This document shows, piece after piece, positions 1 to 6,354 of a stretch of 13,778 nucleotides of DNA. The notes under the pieces are model-generated. The model ran no database searches. It saw only the letters and a list, made by a program, of their open reading frames with translations, and had not been told where the DNA came from. The translations under genes and the position numbers were made by a program. The first letter of the stretch is position 1, and each line of letters begins with the position of its first letter. Source of the stretch: an uncultured Burkholderiales bacterium (GTDB lineage: Bacteria; Pseudomonadota; Gammaproteobacteria; Burkholderiales; Burkholderiaceae_C); NCBI GenBank assembly GCA_903952885.1, contig CAJBHE010000180.1, positions 1 to 13,778 on the forward strand, in the 5' to 3' direction.

Positions 1-2
1 AC

Positions 3-389
3 ATCACATTTGCCTGGTTGAGAAGCTTAAACACAAGCTCACCCCCTTATTACCGCTTTACTCAAAGATCTGCAGATTCGTTTTACGCTGATGCCTATCA
101 AATGATCAATCTGTCATCTGCTTCAATTTATGACGTTGTCAAGAAGGGCACAAAGTTTTTTGTCTTGGGCAAAGACCGAAACATATCCAGTGAGTCGACA
201 GCCTCGCAGATGGTCGTACTAACCTACAACACGAGCAACTTAACCACTGGTGTGCCAACAACATACTCAGGTAACACAGCCCCTAACTTCATTTCGCAAT
301 TTAAACTCAATTCAGCGGGTCAGTTAGTGGCATACGATGGTGCATGTGTTGGCGGAGAAACTCGGTGTTCCTTTGTGGCCAGTCCTTAA
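3..389 (+). CDS. 3' end of an unrecognised protein (partial)
   Basis: The frame is open from the left edge (codons from base 3) to a TAA at 387-389, so this is the C-terminal part of a longer gene whose start lies outside the window. I do not recognise the family. The visible 128 or so residues are rich in Ser, Thr, Asn and Tyr and include a terminal Cys pair (GACVGGETRCSF), a composition more typical of exported or surface proteins than of cytoplasmic enzymes; that reading is inference. The DNA is visibly more AT-rich than the genes to its right, which may indicate a different origin. It converges on the GST gene with only five bases between the two stop codons and no obvious terminator. A TTG at 18 could be read as a start, but open upstream codons and no ribosome binding site argue against it. 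Confidence 0.6.
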   Translation: MTFAWLRSLNTSSPPYYRFTQRSADSFYADAYQMINLSSASIYDVVKKGTKFFVLGKDRNISSESTASQMVVLTYNTSNLTTGVPTTYSGNTAPNFISQFKLNSAGQLVAYDGACVGGETRCSFVASP

Positions 390-394
390 TTGAT

Positions 395-1099
395 TTAACG
401 TTTTTTATATTGATCCGCACCAAATAAAACCTTTTTGTCTTGATCGTCATACATAGGCTTTCGCAGCTCGGTGAGGACTTGAACCCCACGTTGCACCGCT
501 GGACGAGCGGCGATCAAATCAAACCAAGCTTTGAGGTGAGGGTAGTCCGCCCAATCGATGCCTTGGTTTTCCCAGCTTCTTAGCCACGGGAAGATGGCAA
601 TATCTGCAATGCTGTAGCTGTTGCCCGCGATGAACTTGGTCTTTTGAAGTTGCTTGTCCATTACGCCGTACAAGCGTTTGGCTTCGTTGGTGTAGCGGTT
701 GTAAGCGTATTCAACCCTCTCTGGTGCATAAATGCGAAAGTGGTGCGCTTGGCCCAACATGGGGCCAACGCCGCCCATTTGAAACATTAACCACTGGAGC
801 ACTTCAAACTTGGCGCGGTCGCTCTTGGGTAAGAACTTGCCTGTCTTAGCGGCCAAGTACAACAAAATGGCGCCTGACTCAAACACGTTGATGGGTTTGC
901 CGTCCGGCCCGTGCGGGTCGACCAGGGCGGGTATTTTGTTGTTGGGGCTGATCTTCAAAAACTCAGGGGTGAACTGGTCACCCTTGCCAATGTTGATGGG
1001 GTGTGCGAGCCAGTCACGGCCTAATCGCAAACCACACTCTTCAAGCATGATGTGTACTTTGTGGCCATTGGGCGTTGCCCATGAGTAGACGTCGATCAT
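395..1099 (-). CDS. YfcG-like glutathione S-transferase / GSH-dependent disulfide-bond oxidoreductase
   Basis: Predicted cytoplasmic protein of 234 residues closely resembling E. coli YfcG, a GST-fold enzyme with glutathione-dependent disulfide reductase activity. The N-terminal thioredoxin-like domain starts MIDVYSWATPNGHK, with Thr9 and Asn11 in the same places as in YfcG. It continues with ISPNNKIPALVD (cis-Pro loop) and FESGAILLYL (glutathione-binding Glu-Ser). The helical C-terminal domain contains GGVGPMLGQ and YSIADIAIFPW. The start at 1099 is chosen because GAAGGAA (1105-1111) lies five bases upstream and this start matches the family N-terminus; an in-frame ATG at 1132 would add 11 unrelated residues. 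It lies 42 bases downstream of the acyl-CoA dehydrogenase gene in the same direction, so it is probably the last gene of that operon. A role in handling reactive acyl or aldehyde products is possible but is inference from context. Confidence 0.9.
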   Translation of the reverse strand: MIDVYSWATPNGHKVHIMLEECGLRLGRDWLAHPINIGKGDQFTPEFLKISPNNKIPALVDPHGPDGKPINVFESGAILLYLAAKTGKFLPKSDRAKFEVLQWLMFQMGGVGPMLGQAHHFRIYAPERVEYAYNRYTNEAKRLYGVMDKQLQKTKFIAGNSYSIADIAIFPWLRSWENQGIDWADYPHLKAWFDLIAARPAVQRGVQVLTELRKPMYDDQDKKVLFGADQYKKR

Positions 1100-1141
1100 T
1101 GGTATTCCTTCATTGCCGCGGGTGATGGGCATTTCTACATG

Positions 1142-2371
1142 TTAGTGTGCTGCTGCGAGATGCTTTGCAAGCTCAAGTTTAGCGATGGATTGACGGTGCA
1201 CTTCATCTGGGCCATCGGCCAAACGCAGCCAGCGCTGCGTACAGTAGGCATAGGCCAGAGGAAAGTCGTCCGAAATGCCCGCCGCACCATGGGCTTGGAT
1301 GGCCCAGTCGATCACTTGGCTGGCCATGTTGGGTGCAATCACCTTGATCATGGCAATCTCAGCACGTGCGTCTTTGTTGCCCACGGTGTCCATCTTGTAG
1401 GCGGCTTTGAGGGTCAGCAAACGGGCTTGTTCAATCATGATGCGTGCGTTGGCAATCCGCTCATGCCACACGCCTTGGGCCGATAAGGGTTTGCCAAATG
1501 CCTCGCGACTGTTGAGACGCTGGCACATCAACTCTAGCGCGCGTTCAGCAGCACCAATCGAGCGCATGCAGTGGTGAATGCGGCCAGGTCCTAAGCGGCC
1601 TTGGGCAATCTCAAAGCCTCGGCCCTCGCCCAGCAGCAGGTTTTCAGCTGGGACACGCACGTTGGTGAGGGTGATTTCCATATGGCCATGAGGCGCGTCG
1701 TCGTAGCCAAACACGCTCAGGGGACGAATCACTTTCACGCCGGGTGTGTTGGCTGGAACAATCACCATGCTTTGCTGGGCATGCTTGGGTGCGTTGGGGG
1801 CGGTCTTGCCCATCACGATGTATACCGCGCAGCGTGGGTCGCCCGCACCCGAGCTCCACCACTTGGTCCCATTGATGACGTACTCATTGCCCTCGCGGAC
1901 GATGCTGCATTGGATGTTGGTGGCATCTGACGAGGCCACAGCTGGCTCTGTCATCAAAAACGCAGAGCGAATGTCCCCGCGCAACAAGGGCTCCAGCCAC
2001 TGCACTTTCAGGGCTTCGCTGGCGTAACGCTCAAAGGTTTCCATGTTGCCGGTGTCGGGGGCTGAGGAGTTAAACACCTCGGCAGCAAACGATACGCGAC
2101 CCATGATTTCGCACAGGGGGGCGTATTCCAAATTGCTCAAGCCATCGGGCACACGAGGACTGTGGGGAATGAACAAATTCCACAAACCTGCGGCACGCGC
2201 CTTGGGTTTGAGTTCCTCCACAAGCTCTGTGGGTATCCATGCATTGCCTTTGGCGCGGTTGGCTGCAATCTCTTCAAAGAAACGCGTTTCGTTGGGGTAA
2301 ATATGCGCGTCCATGAAGGCAAGCAGGCGAGCCTGAAGGCCTTTGACTTTGTCGCTGTAATCGAAGTTCAT
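1142..2371 (-). CDS. Acyl-CoA dehydrogenase, ACAD10/11 (LvaC-like) type
   Basis: Flavoprotein of 409 residues with full acyl-CoA dehydrogenase architecture: N-terminal helical domain (about 1-130), a beta domain with the FAD/substrate motif FLMTEPAVASSDATN (138-152) and NGTKWWSSGAGD (167-178), and a C-terminal helical domain. GRIHHCMR (263-270) and LRLADGPDEVH (382-392) are characteristic of the ACAD10/11 branch. At the position where ordinary family members carry the catalytic Glu (YEGT), this protein has Asp386 (ADGP). In ACAD11 and in the levulinic-acid pathway protein LvaC, such enzymes work with an APH-like kinase on 4-hydroxyacyl-CoAs; here a kinase gene lies 24 bases upstream. AAGGAA precedes the ATG at good spacing. 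The same domains fused in one polypeptide in mammals are encoded here as two genes. The exact substrate is unknown; a plain acyl-CoA dehydrogenase role remains possible. Confidence 0.92.
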   Translation of the reverse strand: MNFDYSDKVKGLQARLLAFMDAHIYPNETRFFEEIAANRAKGNAWIPTELVEELKPKARAAGLWNLFIPHSPRVPDGLSNLEYAPLCEIMGRVSFAAEVFNSSAPDTGNMETFERYASEALKVQWLEPLLRGDIRSAFLMTEPAVASSDATNIQCSIVREGNEYVINGTKWWSSGAGDPRCAVYIVMGKTAPNAPKHAQQSMVIVPANTPGVKVIRPLSVFGYDDAPHGHMEITLTNVRVPAENLLLGEGRGFEIAQGRLGPGRIHHCMRSIGAAERALELMCQRLNSREAFGKPLSAQGVWHERIANARIMIEQARLLTLKAAYKMDTVGNKDARAEIAMIKVIAPNMASQVIDWAIQAHGAAGISDDFPLAYAYCTQRWLRLADGPDEVHRQSIAKLELAKHLAAAH

Positions 2372-2395
2372 ATGCTGTTTTCCTTGTTCATTCTT

Positions 2396-3478
2396 TCAGG
2401 CCTGCTGCGCAAATTTCCAGGCCAGTTCTGCCATGGGGCGTGCACTCGCAGCGTTGGCTTTGGCCTCGTCGCTTGATGCCGTTCCGGCTTCCACGCGTTT
2501 GGCAATGCCTTGCAAAATGGCTGCGATGCGGAACATGTTGTAGGCCAAATACAAGTTCCAATCGGTTTTTAAGTCAGCAGGTGTGGCTAAGCCGGTCCGG
2601 TCGCAATAGCGGTGGATGTTTTCGATCTCGCTGGGGATGCCGAGTTCAGCAATGTCCACACCGCCAATGCCCCTGAAAGTGCTTGGCGGAATGTGCCAGC
2701 TCATGCAGAGGTAGCTGAAGTCAGCCAGCGGATGTCCAAGGGTGGAGAGCTCCCAATCGAGGACGGCCAAAACGCGTGGCTCGGTGGGGTGAAACATGAG
2801 GTTGTCCAGGCGGTAGTCGCCGTGCACGATGCTCACCTTGCTGGCGTCCAGTGCGCTGGCGGGCATATTGGCAGGCAGCCACTCCATGAGCTTGTCCATG
2901 TGGTCGATTGGCTGTGTGACTGAAGCAATGTATTGCTTACTCCAGCGGCCAATCTGGCGCTCAAAGTAATTACCGGGGCGACCGTAGGTCTCTAGACCAC
3001 ATTGTGCAAATTTCACCGTGTGTAGCGCCGCCATGACGCGGTTCATTTCATCGAAGATCGCGCCGCGTTCGGCTTTCGGCATGCCGGGCAGGGTTTGGTC
3101 CCACAGCACACGGCCTTGCACAAATTCCATCACATAAAAAGCGCGACCGATGATGGACTCGTCCTCGCACAGCACATGCATGAGGGGTACGGGCACATCA
3201 GTGCCTTGCAAGCCTTGCATGACCTTGAATTCACGCTCAATCGCATGGGCTGAAGGCAACAGCTTTGCCACAGGGCCGGGCTTTGTACGCAGCACGTAGT
3301 TCCGTTTGGGCGTGATGAGCAAATAAGTGGGGTTGGATTGCCCACCCTTGAAGGTCTCTAGCGAGAGCGGGCCTTCAAAGCCTGGCAGGTTGATGCTTAA
3401 CCACGTGGCCAACGCAACAATGTCAACGCTGTGTGCCGCTTGCATGGGCTGGGATGTTGGTGTGTCGTCCCTGCTCAT
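2396..3478 (-). CDS. APH/ACAD11-type phosphotransferase (LvaA-like kinase)
   Basis: A 360-residue protein of the aminoglycoside-phosphotransferase fold (protein-kinase-like). Visible elements in order are the glycine-rich loop GGQSNPTY (45-52), VLRTKP with the presumed ATP-binding Lys66, the catalytic loop VHGDYRLDN (218-226; Asp221, Asn226) and the metal-binding LDWE (240-243; Asp241). The C-terminal helical lobe contains YNMFRIAAILQGI (313-325). This branch includes the kinase half of mammalian ACAD10/11 and LvaA of the Pseudomonas levulinate pathway, which phosphorylate 4-hydroxyacyl-CoA; antibiotic resistance is not implied. The ATG at 3478 has AAGGGAA (3486-3492) seven bases upstream, and this site overlaps the TGA stop of the regulator gene, indicating translational linkage. 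The acyl-CoA dehydrogenase partner follows after 24 bases. No separate small LvaB-like partner gene is seen. Confidence 0.9.
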   Translation of the reverse strand: MSRDDTPTSQPMQAAHSVDIVALATWLSINLPGFEGPLSLETFKGGQSNPTYLLITPKRNYVLRTKPGPVAKLLPSAHAIEREFKVMQGLQGTDVPVPLMHVLCEDESIIGRAFYVMEFVQGRVLWDQTLPGMPKAERGAIFDEMNRVMAALHTVKFAQCGLETYGRPGNYFERQIGRWSKQYIASVTQPIDHMDKLMEWLPANMPASALDASKVSIVHGDYRLDNLMFHPTEPRVLAVLDWELSTLGHPLADFSYLCMSWHIPPSTFRGIGGVDIAELGIPSEIENIHRYCDRTGLATPADLKTDWNLYLAYNMFRIAAILQGIAKRVEAGTASSDEAKANAASARPMAELAWKFAQQA

Positions 3479-3491
3479 GCGTGGATTCCCT

Positions 3492-4211
3492 TCAGTGGTC
3501 GGCTTCGCTGATGTGTAGCAAAGCGTCGCGGTTGCGAATCACCAAACCGCCCGGTTCGATGCGAATGGCTTGCTCGCGCTCCATCGCTTTGAGTTCTTGG
3601 TTCACGCGTTGGCGTGAAGCGCCCAAGAGTTGGGCCAGCTCTTCTTGTGCCAAGTGCAAGCCAATGCGAACTTCTTGCGAGTTGGTTAGGCTCTGCACGC
3701 CGTAGCTGCGTGCCAAGTGCAGCAGCTGTTTGGCCAAGCGTGAGCGCAGGGGTAGGGTGTTGAGATCTTCCACCAAGCCAAACAGTTGACGAATGCGGCG
3801 CGCTTGAAGGCGCAGCATGGCTTCGTAAAACTCCACATGCTGGCTGAGAATTTTTTGGAAGTCCGCTTTGGCTACACAAAGAATGGTTGTTTCGCCATGT
3901 GCGTACACATCGTGTGTGCGACGGTCCCCGTCCAGAATCGCCACGTCGCCAAACCAAATGCCCGGCTCCACATAGGTGAAGGTGATTTGTTTGCCCGACA
4001 ACGAGGTGGAGCTCACACGCACCGCACCGCGCGCGCATGCCATCCACTCTTCGGCAGGATCGCCGCGAGCGGCAATCAAGTCGCTGTCTTTGCATCGTTT
4101 GACGTATGCGCATCGAAGAATGTCGTGCCTTAGAGAGGGTGAAAGTGAAGAGAACCAACGTCCTGCGTTGATGGCCTCGCGTTCTTCGATGTTAAGAATT
4201 GGATCGTCCAT
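3492..4211 (-). CDS. Crp/Fnr-family transcriptional regulator
   Basis: A 239-residue regulator with an N-terminal cyclic-nucleotide-binding-like beta barrel (about 17-125), a dimerisation helix (about 126-160) and a C-terminal winged helix-turn-helix (LAQEELAQLLGASRQRVNQELKAMERE, roughly 187-213). The phosphate-cassette region reads GDVAILDGDRRTHDVYA. It has RT rather than the RS of E. coli CRP, so cAMP binding cannot be assumed. There is no N-terminal cysteine cluster of the FNR [4Fe-4S] kind. It is the first gene of the cluster with the kinase and acyl-CoA dehydrogenase, with only 13 bases to the next start, so it probably controls that operon and itself. The start at 4211 has only a weak AGACAGG site very close by. 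The effector is unknown. Confidence 0.92.
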   Translation of the reverse strand: MDDPILNIEEREAINAGRWFSSLSPSLRHDILRCAYVKRCKDSDLIAARGDPAEEWMACARGAVRVSSTSLSGKQITFTYVEPGIWFGDVAILDGDRRTHDVYAHGETTILCVAKADFQKILSQHVEFYEAMLRLQARRIRQLFGLVEDLNTLPLRSRLAKQLLHLARSYGVQSLTNSQEVRIGLHLAQEELAQLLGASRQRVNQELKAMEREQAIRIEPGGLVIRNRDALLHISEADH

Positions 4212-4223
4212 AGCCTGTCTTTT

Positions 4224-4253
4224 GTGTGACCTGAAATTGAAAGTTTGTCACAC
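4224..4253. promoter_or_regulatory. GTGTGAC/GTCACAC inverted repeat before the Crp-like gene
   Basis: GTGTGAC (4224-4230) and GTCACAC (4247-4253) form a perfect seven-base inverted repeat separated by 16 bases, ending 12 bases before the regulator's ATG. The half sites contain TGTGA/TCACA, the half site of the CRP family, but the spacing is 18 bases between pentamers instead of six. It could be an operator for autoregulation or a hairpin in the leader RNA. This is inference from symmetry and position only. Confidence 0.35.
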
Positions 4254-4284
4254 GCGAGACCTATCGACATAGGGTCTCGCGTGT
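4250..4284. terminator. Strong hairpin, possible terminator after the dehydrogenase gene
   Basis: ACACGCGAGACC (4250-4261) and GGTCTCGCGTGT (4273-4284) are perfect 12-base inverted arms. The loop region can pair three more bases (TAT/ATA) with one bulged G, leaving CGAC as the loop. It lies 32 bases beyond the stop of the 2-hydroxyacid dehydrogenase gene, as expected for an operon terminator on the minus strand. The following minus-strand sequence (GACAAACTTTC) has no good T run, so it may instead be a structured leader or protein site. Its left arm overlaps the adjacent GTCACAC repeat by four bases. Confidence 0.5.
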
Positions 4285-4316
4285 TTGAAAAATCTTGCTG
4301 GGTGTGAAATTAAATT

Positions 4317-5324
4317 TCAGCGACGCACTTGCAGCGCGCCAGGGTTCACGATATTAGTAGGCGTGCCCTTGATGAAGTTGACGACGTTGTCAAAGGCCGT
4401 GCCGAAATACAACTCGTAGCTGTCTTGCTCCACATAACCGATGTGTGGCGTACAAATGCAGTTTTCCAAACGCAGCAGCGCGTGGCCTTGCATGATGGGC
4501 TCGCTTTCAAACACATCAATCGCTGCCATGCCTGGGCGGCCACGATTCAGGCCCGTGATCAATGCATCTGGCTCAATCAATTCTGCGCGTGAGGTGTTGA
4601 CGAGCAGTGAGGTGGGTTTCATGCGGGCAAGATCAGCTTGCTTGACGATGCCGCGTGTGGCATCGACCAACCGCAAATTCAAGGTAAGTACATCCGCTTC
4701 TTCAAAAAATATTTCGCGTGAAGCTGCCACATCTAAGCCGTCTTTGGCGGCGCGTTCGCGTGACGCTTCGCTGCCCCAAATCAGCACGCGCATACCAAAC
4801 GCCTTGCCATAGCTGGCCAACAACTCGCCAGTTTTGCCATAACCCCAAATGCCCAGTGTCTTGCCGCGCAAGACTTGTCCTAACCCAAAGTTGTTCGGCA
4901 TCGAACCAGCTTTGAGGCCTGATTGCTGCCAAGCACCGTGCTTGAGGTTGCTGATGTACTGGGGCAGACGCCGCATTGCAGCCATCATCAAGGCCCATGT
5001 CAATTCGGCGGGTGCAACGGGAGAGCCAAAACCTTCAGCCACAGCAATGCCACGTTCGGTGCAAGTGGCTATGTCAATGTGACTGCCAACTTTTCCAGTT
5101 TGAGAGATGAGTTTTAGCTTGGGCAGTTTTTCCAGCAATTGACGTGTGAGTTGCGTGCGCTCGCGAATCAGCACCAGCACTTCAGCATCTTTGAGCCTGA
5201 CGGACAACTGCCCAACACCTTTGATGGTGTTGGTGTAAACCTTGGCGGGAAAAGCTTCTAATTTGGAGGCGCAATTGAGTTTGCGTACGACATCTTGGTA
5301 GTCGTCGAGGATGACAATATTCAT
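4317..5324 (-). CDS. D-2-hydroxyacid dehydrogenase, NAD(P)-dependent
   Basis: A 335-residue enzyme of the D-isomer-specific 2-hydroxyacid dehydrogenase family (relatives include D-3-phosphoglycerate dehydrogenase). The nucleotide-binding domain has LGIWGYGKTGE, with the glycine motif at 161-166. Catalytic residues are visible: Arg246 in VNTSRAELIE, Glu275 in DVFESEP and His294 in CTPHIGY. TGKVGSHID (76-84) is the substrate-domain signature. The start at 5324 gives the normal family N-terminus (MNIVILDDYQ). An in-frame start at 5438 would add 38 unrelated residues that overlap the preceding small gene. It follows the 78-residue gene by 28 bases in the same direction as lexA, so co-transcription with lexA is possible. 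The substrate cannot be read from sequence; serine biosynthesis is one candidate, but there is no ACT domain. Confidence 0.9.
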   Translation of the reverse strand: MNIVILDDYQDVVRKLNCASKLEAFPAKVYTNTIKGVGQLSVRLKDAEVLVLIRERTQLTRQLLEKLPKLKLISQTGKVGSHIDIATCTERGIAVAEGFGSPVAPAELTWALMMAAMRRLPQYISNLKHGAWQQSGLKAGSMPNNFGLGQVLRGKTLGIWGYGKTGELLASYGKAFGMRVLIWGSEASRERAAKDGLDVAASREIFFEEADVLTLNLRLVDATRGIVKQADLARMKPTSLLVNTSRAELIEPDALITGLNRGRPGMAAIDVFESEPIMQGHALLRLENCICTPHIGYVEQDSYELYFGTAFDNVVNFIKGTPTNIVNPGALQVRR

Positions 5325-5352
5325 CCCCCAATTGTGCCTTGTGAAACGACGC

Positions 5353-5589
5353 TCAGTGACGGTTCTCAAGCTCGGCCAGACGGTCGAGTTCGGCGCACAC
5401 ATCAGCCATGCGGCCTGAGATGACCATGCGGCCTGCATGGCTGCGGTGGTGTTGCGCTTCCATCACGCGGGCAACGCGTAAGGGCAAGTGACGTCGTGTG
5501 CTTTGCAAGGCCTGGGCGGGCATGAAGCTGCGGGCTACGTTTTGAAGAGGATTTAAGAGGCGGTAAGCGCCAAAAAGTGCGAGGCTCAT
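5353..5589 (-). CDS. Small basic protein of unknown function directly downstream of lexA
   Basis: A 78-residue protein whose ATG lies 14 bases after the lexA stop codon, with AAGAAAG as a plausible ribosome binding site in the gap. I do not recognise a named family. The N-terminal part (about 1-35) is basic and mildly hydrophobic (MSLALFGAYRLLNP) but too weak to call a membrane segment. The middle holds HHRSHAGRMVISGRMADV, and the end (about 60-76) is a predicted amphipathic, acidic helix with Leu/Ala repeats. Placement between lexA and the dehydrogenase gene, with a proper start and tight spacing, argues that it is real and transcribed with lexA, hence possibly DNA-damage inducible. In several other bacteria, small genes beside lexA encode SOS division inhibitors; no similarity to those is visible, so the function is open. 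Confidence 0.7.
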   Translation of the reverse strand: MSLALFGAYRLLNPLQNVARSFMPAQALQSTRRHLPLRVARVMEAQHHRSHAGRMVISGRMADVCAELDRLAELENRH

Positions 5590-5603
5590 GGTCGTTGCTT
5601 TCT

Positions 5604-6260
5604 TTACATCATCATGGTGTTACGGATCAGGCCGACAGCCAAACCCTCAATTTCAAAGGGCTCACCCGGCTCGACCACAATCGTTTTGAAGTCGGGGTTT
5701 TCGGCGAGCAACTCAATGTGGCTAGCAGTTTTGCGAAAGCGTTTGACGGTCACGTCTTCGCCCAAGCGGGCCACCACGATTTGGCCGTTTTTGGCGTCGC
5801 GGGTGGATTGCACGGCCAACAAGTCGCCGTCCATGATGCCGGCATCGCGCATGGACATGCCGCGCACACGCAGCAAGTAGTCGGGCTTGCGTTGGAACAA
5901 GCTGCTTTCTACAAAATAAGTTTGGTCCACATGCTCTTGCGCCAAGATGGGCGTGCCCGCAGCCACACGGCCCACCAAGGGCAAAGAAAAGCCTGATAGT
6001 GAGGCACTGAACATACCTTCTTGTGCGGCACGTGGGTTGCCGCCTTTGAGACGAATGCCGCGGGATGTGCCGCTGACCAACTCGATCGCACCTTTGCGCG
6101 CCAAGGCTTGTAGGTGTTCCTCGGCGGCGTTGGCCGACTTGAAGCCAAGCTCTGCGGCAATTTCTGCTCGGGTAGGCGGTGAACCGGTGTTGGCAATGGC
6201 AGACTGGATGAGTTCCAGAATCTGCTGCTGACGGGCGGTGAGTTTTGGCATTTCAATCAT
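5604..6260 (-). CDS. lexA: LexA repressor (SOS response)
   Basis: LexA, 218 residues: represses SOS genes and self-cleaves when activated by RecA filaments. The N-terminal winged helix (1-72) contains KLTARQQQILELI, SPPTRAEIAAELGF and SANAAEEHLQALARKGAIE. The cleavage site is Ala101-Gly102 in RVAAGTP. The catalytic dyad is Ser136 (RGMSMRD) and Lys173 (VTVKRF), 37 residues apart as in E. coli. The start at 6260 is chosen because AGGAGT (6268-6273) lies seven bases upstream; an ATG at 6251 is a possible alternative, and the ATG at 6299 would add 13 non-family residues and overlap the operator. Two SOS boxes upstream indicate autoregulation. A small gene and a dehydrogenase gene follow closely in the same direction. 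Confidence 0.98.
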   Translation of the reverse strand: MIEMPKLTARQQQILELIQSAIANTGSPPTRAEIAAELGFKSANAAEEHLQALARKGAIELVSGTSRGIRLKGGNPRAAQEGMFSASLSGFSLPLVGRVAAGTPILAQEHVDQTYFVESSLFQRKPDYLLRVRGMSMRDAGIMDGDLLAVQSTRDAKNGQIVVARLGEDVTVKRFRKTASHIELLAENPDFKTIVVEPGEPFEIEGLAVGLIRNTMMM

Positions 6261-6267
6261 CGGTCTG

Positions 6268-6273
6268 ACTCCT
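6268..6273 (-). promoter_or_regulatory. Ribosome binding site fixing the lexA start
   Basis: On the minus strand this reads AGGAGT, seven bases before the ATG at 6260. It decides between 6260 and the longer frame beginning at 6299. Confidence 0.75.
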
Positions 6274-6299
6274 GCACAATGTGATTGTTGAGATTGCAA

Positions 6300-6315
6300 C
6301 TGTTTGCATATCCAG
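6300..6315. promoter_or_regulatory. SOS box 1 (LexA operator)
   Basis: CTGTTTGCATATCCAG matches the proteobacterial LexA consensus CTGT-N8-ACAG except for one base (CCAG). It lies 40 bases upstream of the lexA ATG, in tandem with a second box whose centre is 19 bases away. LexA autoregulation follows from the known family behaviour. Confidence 0.85.
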
Positions 6316-6318
6316 TAA

Positions 6319-6334
6319 CTGTATTTTTAACCAG
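6319..6334. promoter_or_regulatory. SOS box 2 (LexA operator)
   Basis: CTGTATTTTTAACCAG matches CTGT-N8-ACAG with one mismatch, the same CCAG half as box 1, and has the A/T-rich centre of strong SOS boxes. It ends 20 bases before the ATG of the divergent asparaginase gene, so LexA bound here could also affect that gene. Confidence 0.85.
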
Positions 6335-6354
6335 CTTTTTAAGTTTGGCAAGCC

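Noticed and set aside
2396..3478. Aminoglycoside resistance gene
   Set aside because: The fold is APH-like, but the motifs and the adjacent acyl-CoA dehydrogenase place it with ACAD11/LvaA kinases.
3475..4158. A 227-codon open frame on the minus strand overlapping the Crp-like gene
   Set aside because: It is rich in Arg, Ser and His with no domain sense, and lies in another frame of a clear Crp-family gene; a shadow of biased codon use.
3492..4211. Oxygen-sensing FNR assignment of the regulator
   Set aside because: The N-terminal cysteine cluster needed for the iron-sulfur cluster is absent; only scattered cysteines (34, 40, 59, 112) are seen.
4225..4252. A standard CRP binding site before the Crp-like gene
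   Set aside because: Half sites TGTGA and TCACA are 18 bases apart, not six, so this is not a normal CRP site.
5325..5438. N-terminal extension of the 2-hydroxyacid dehydrogenase from ATG 5438
   Set aside because: The added 38 residues do not fit the family and overlap the upstream small gene in another frame.
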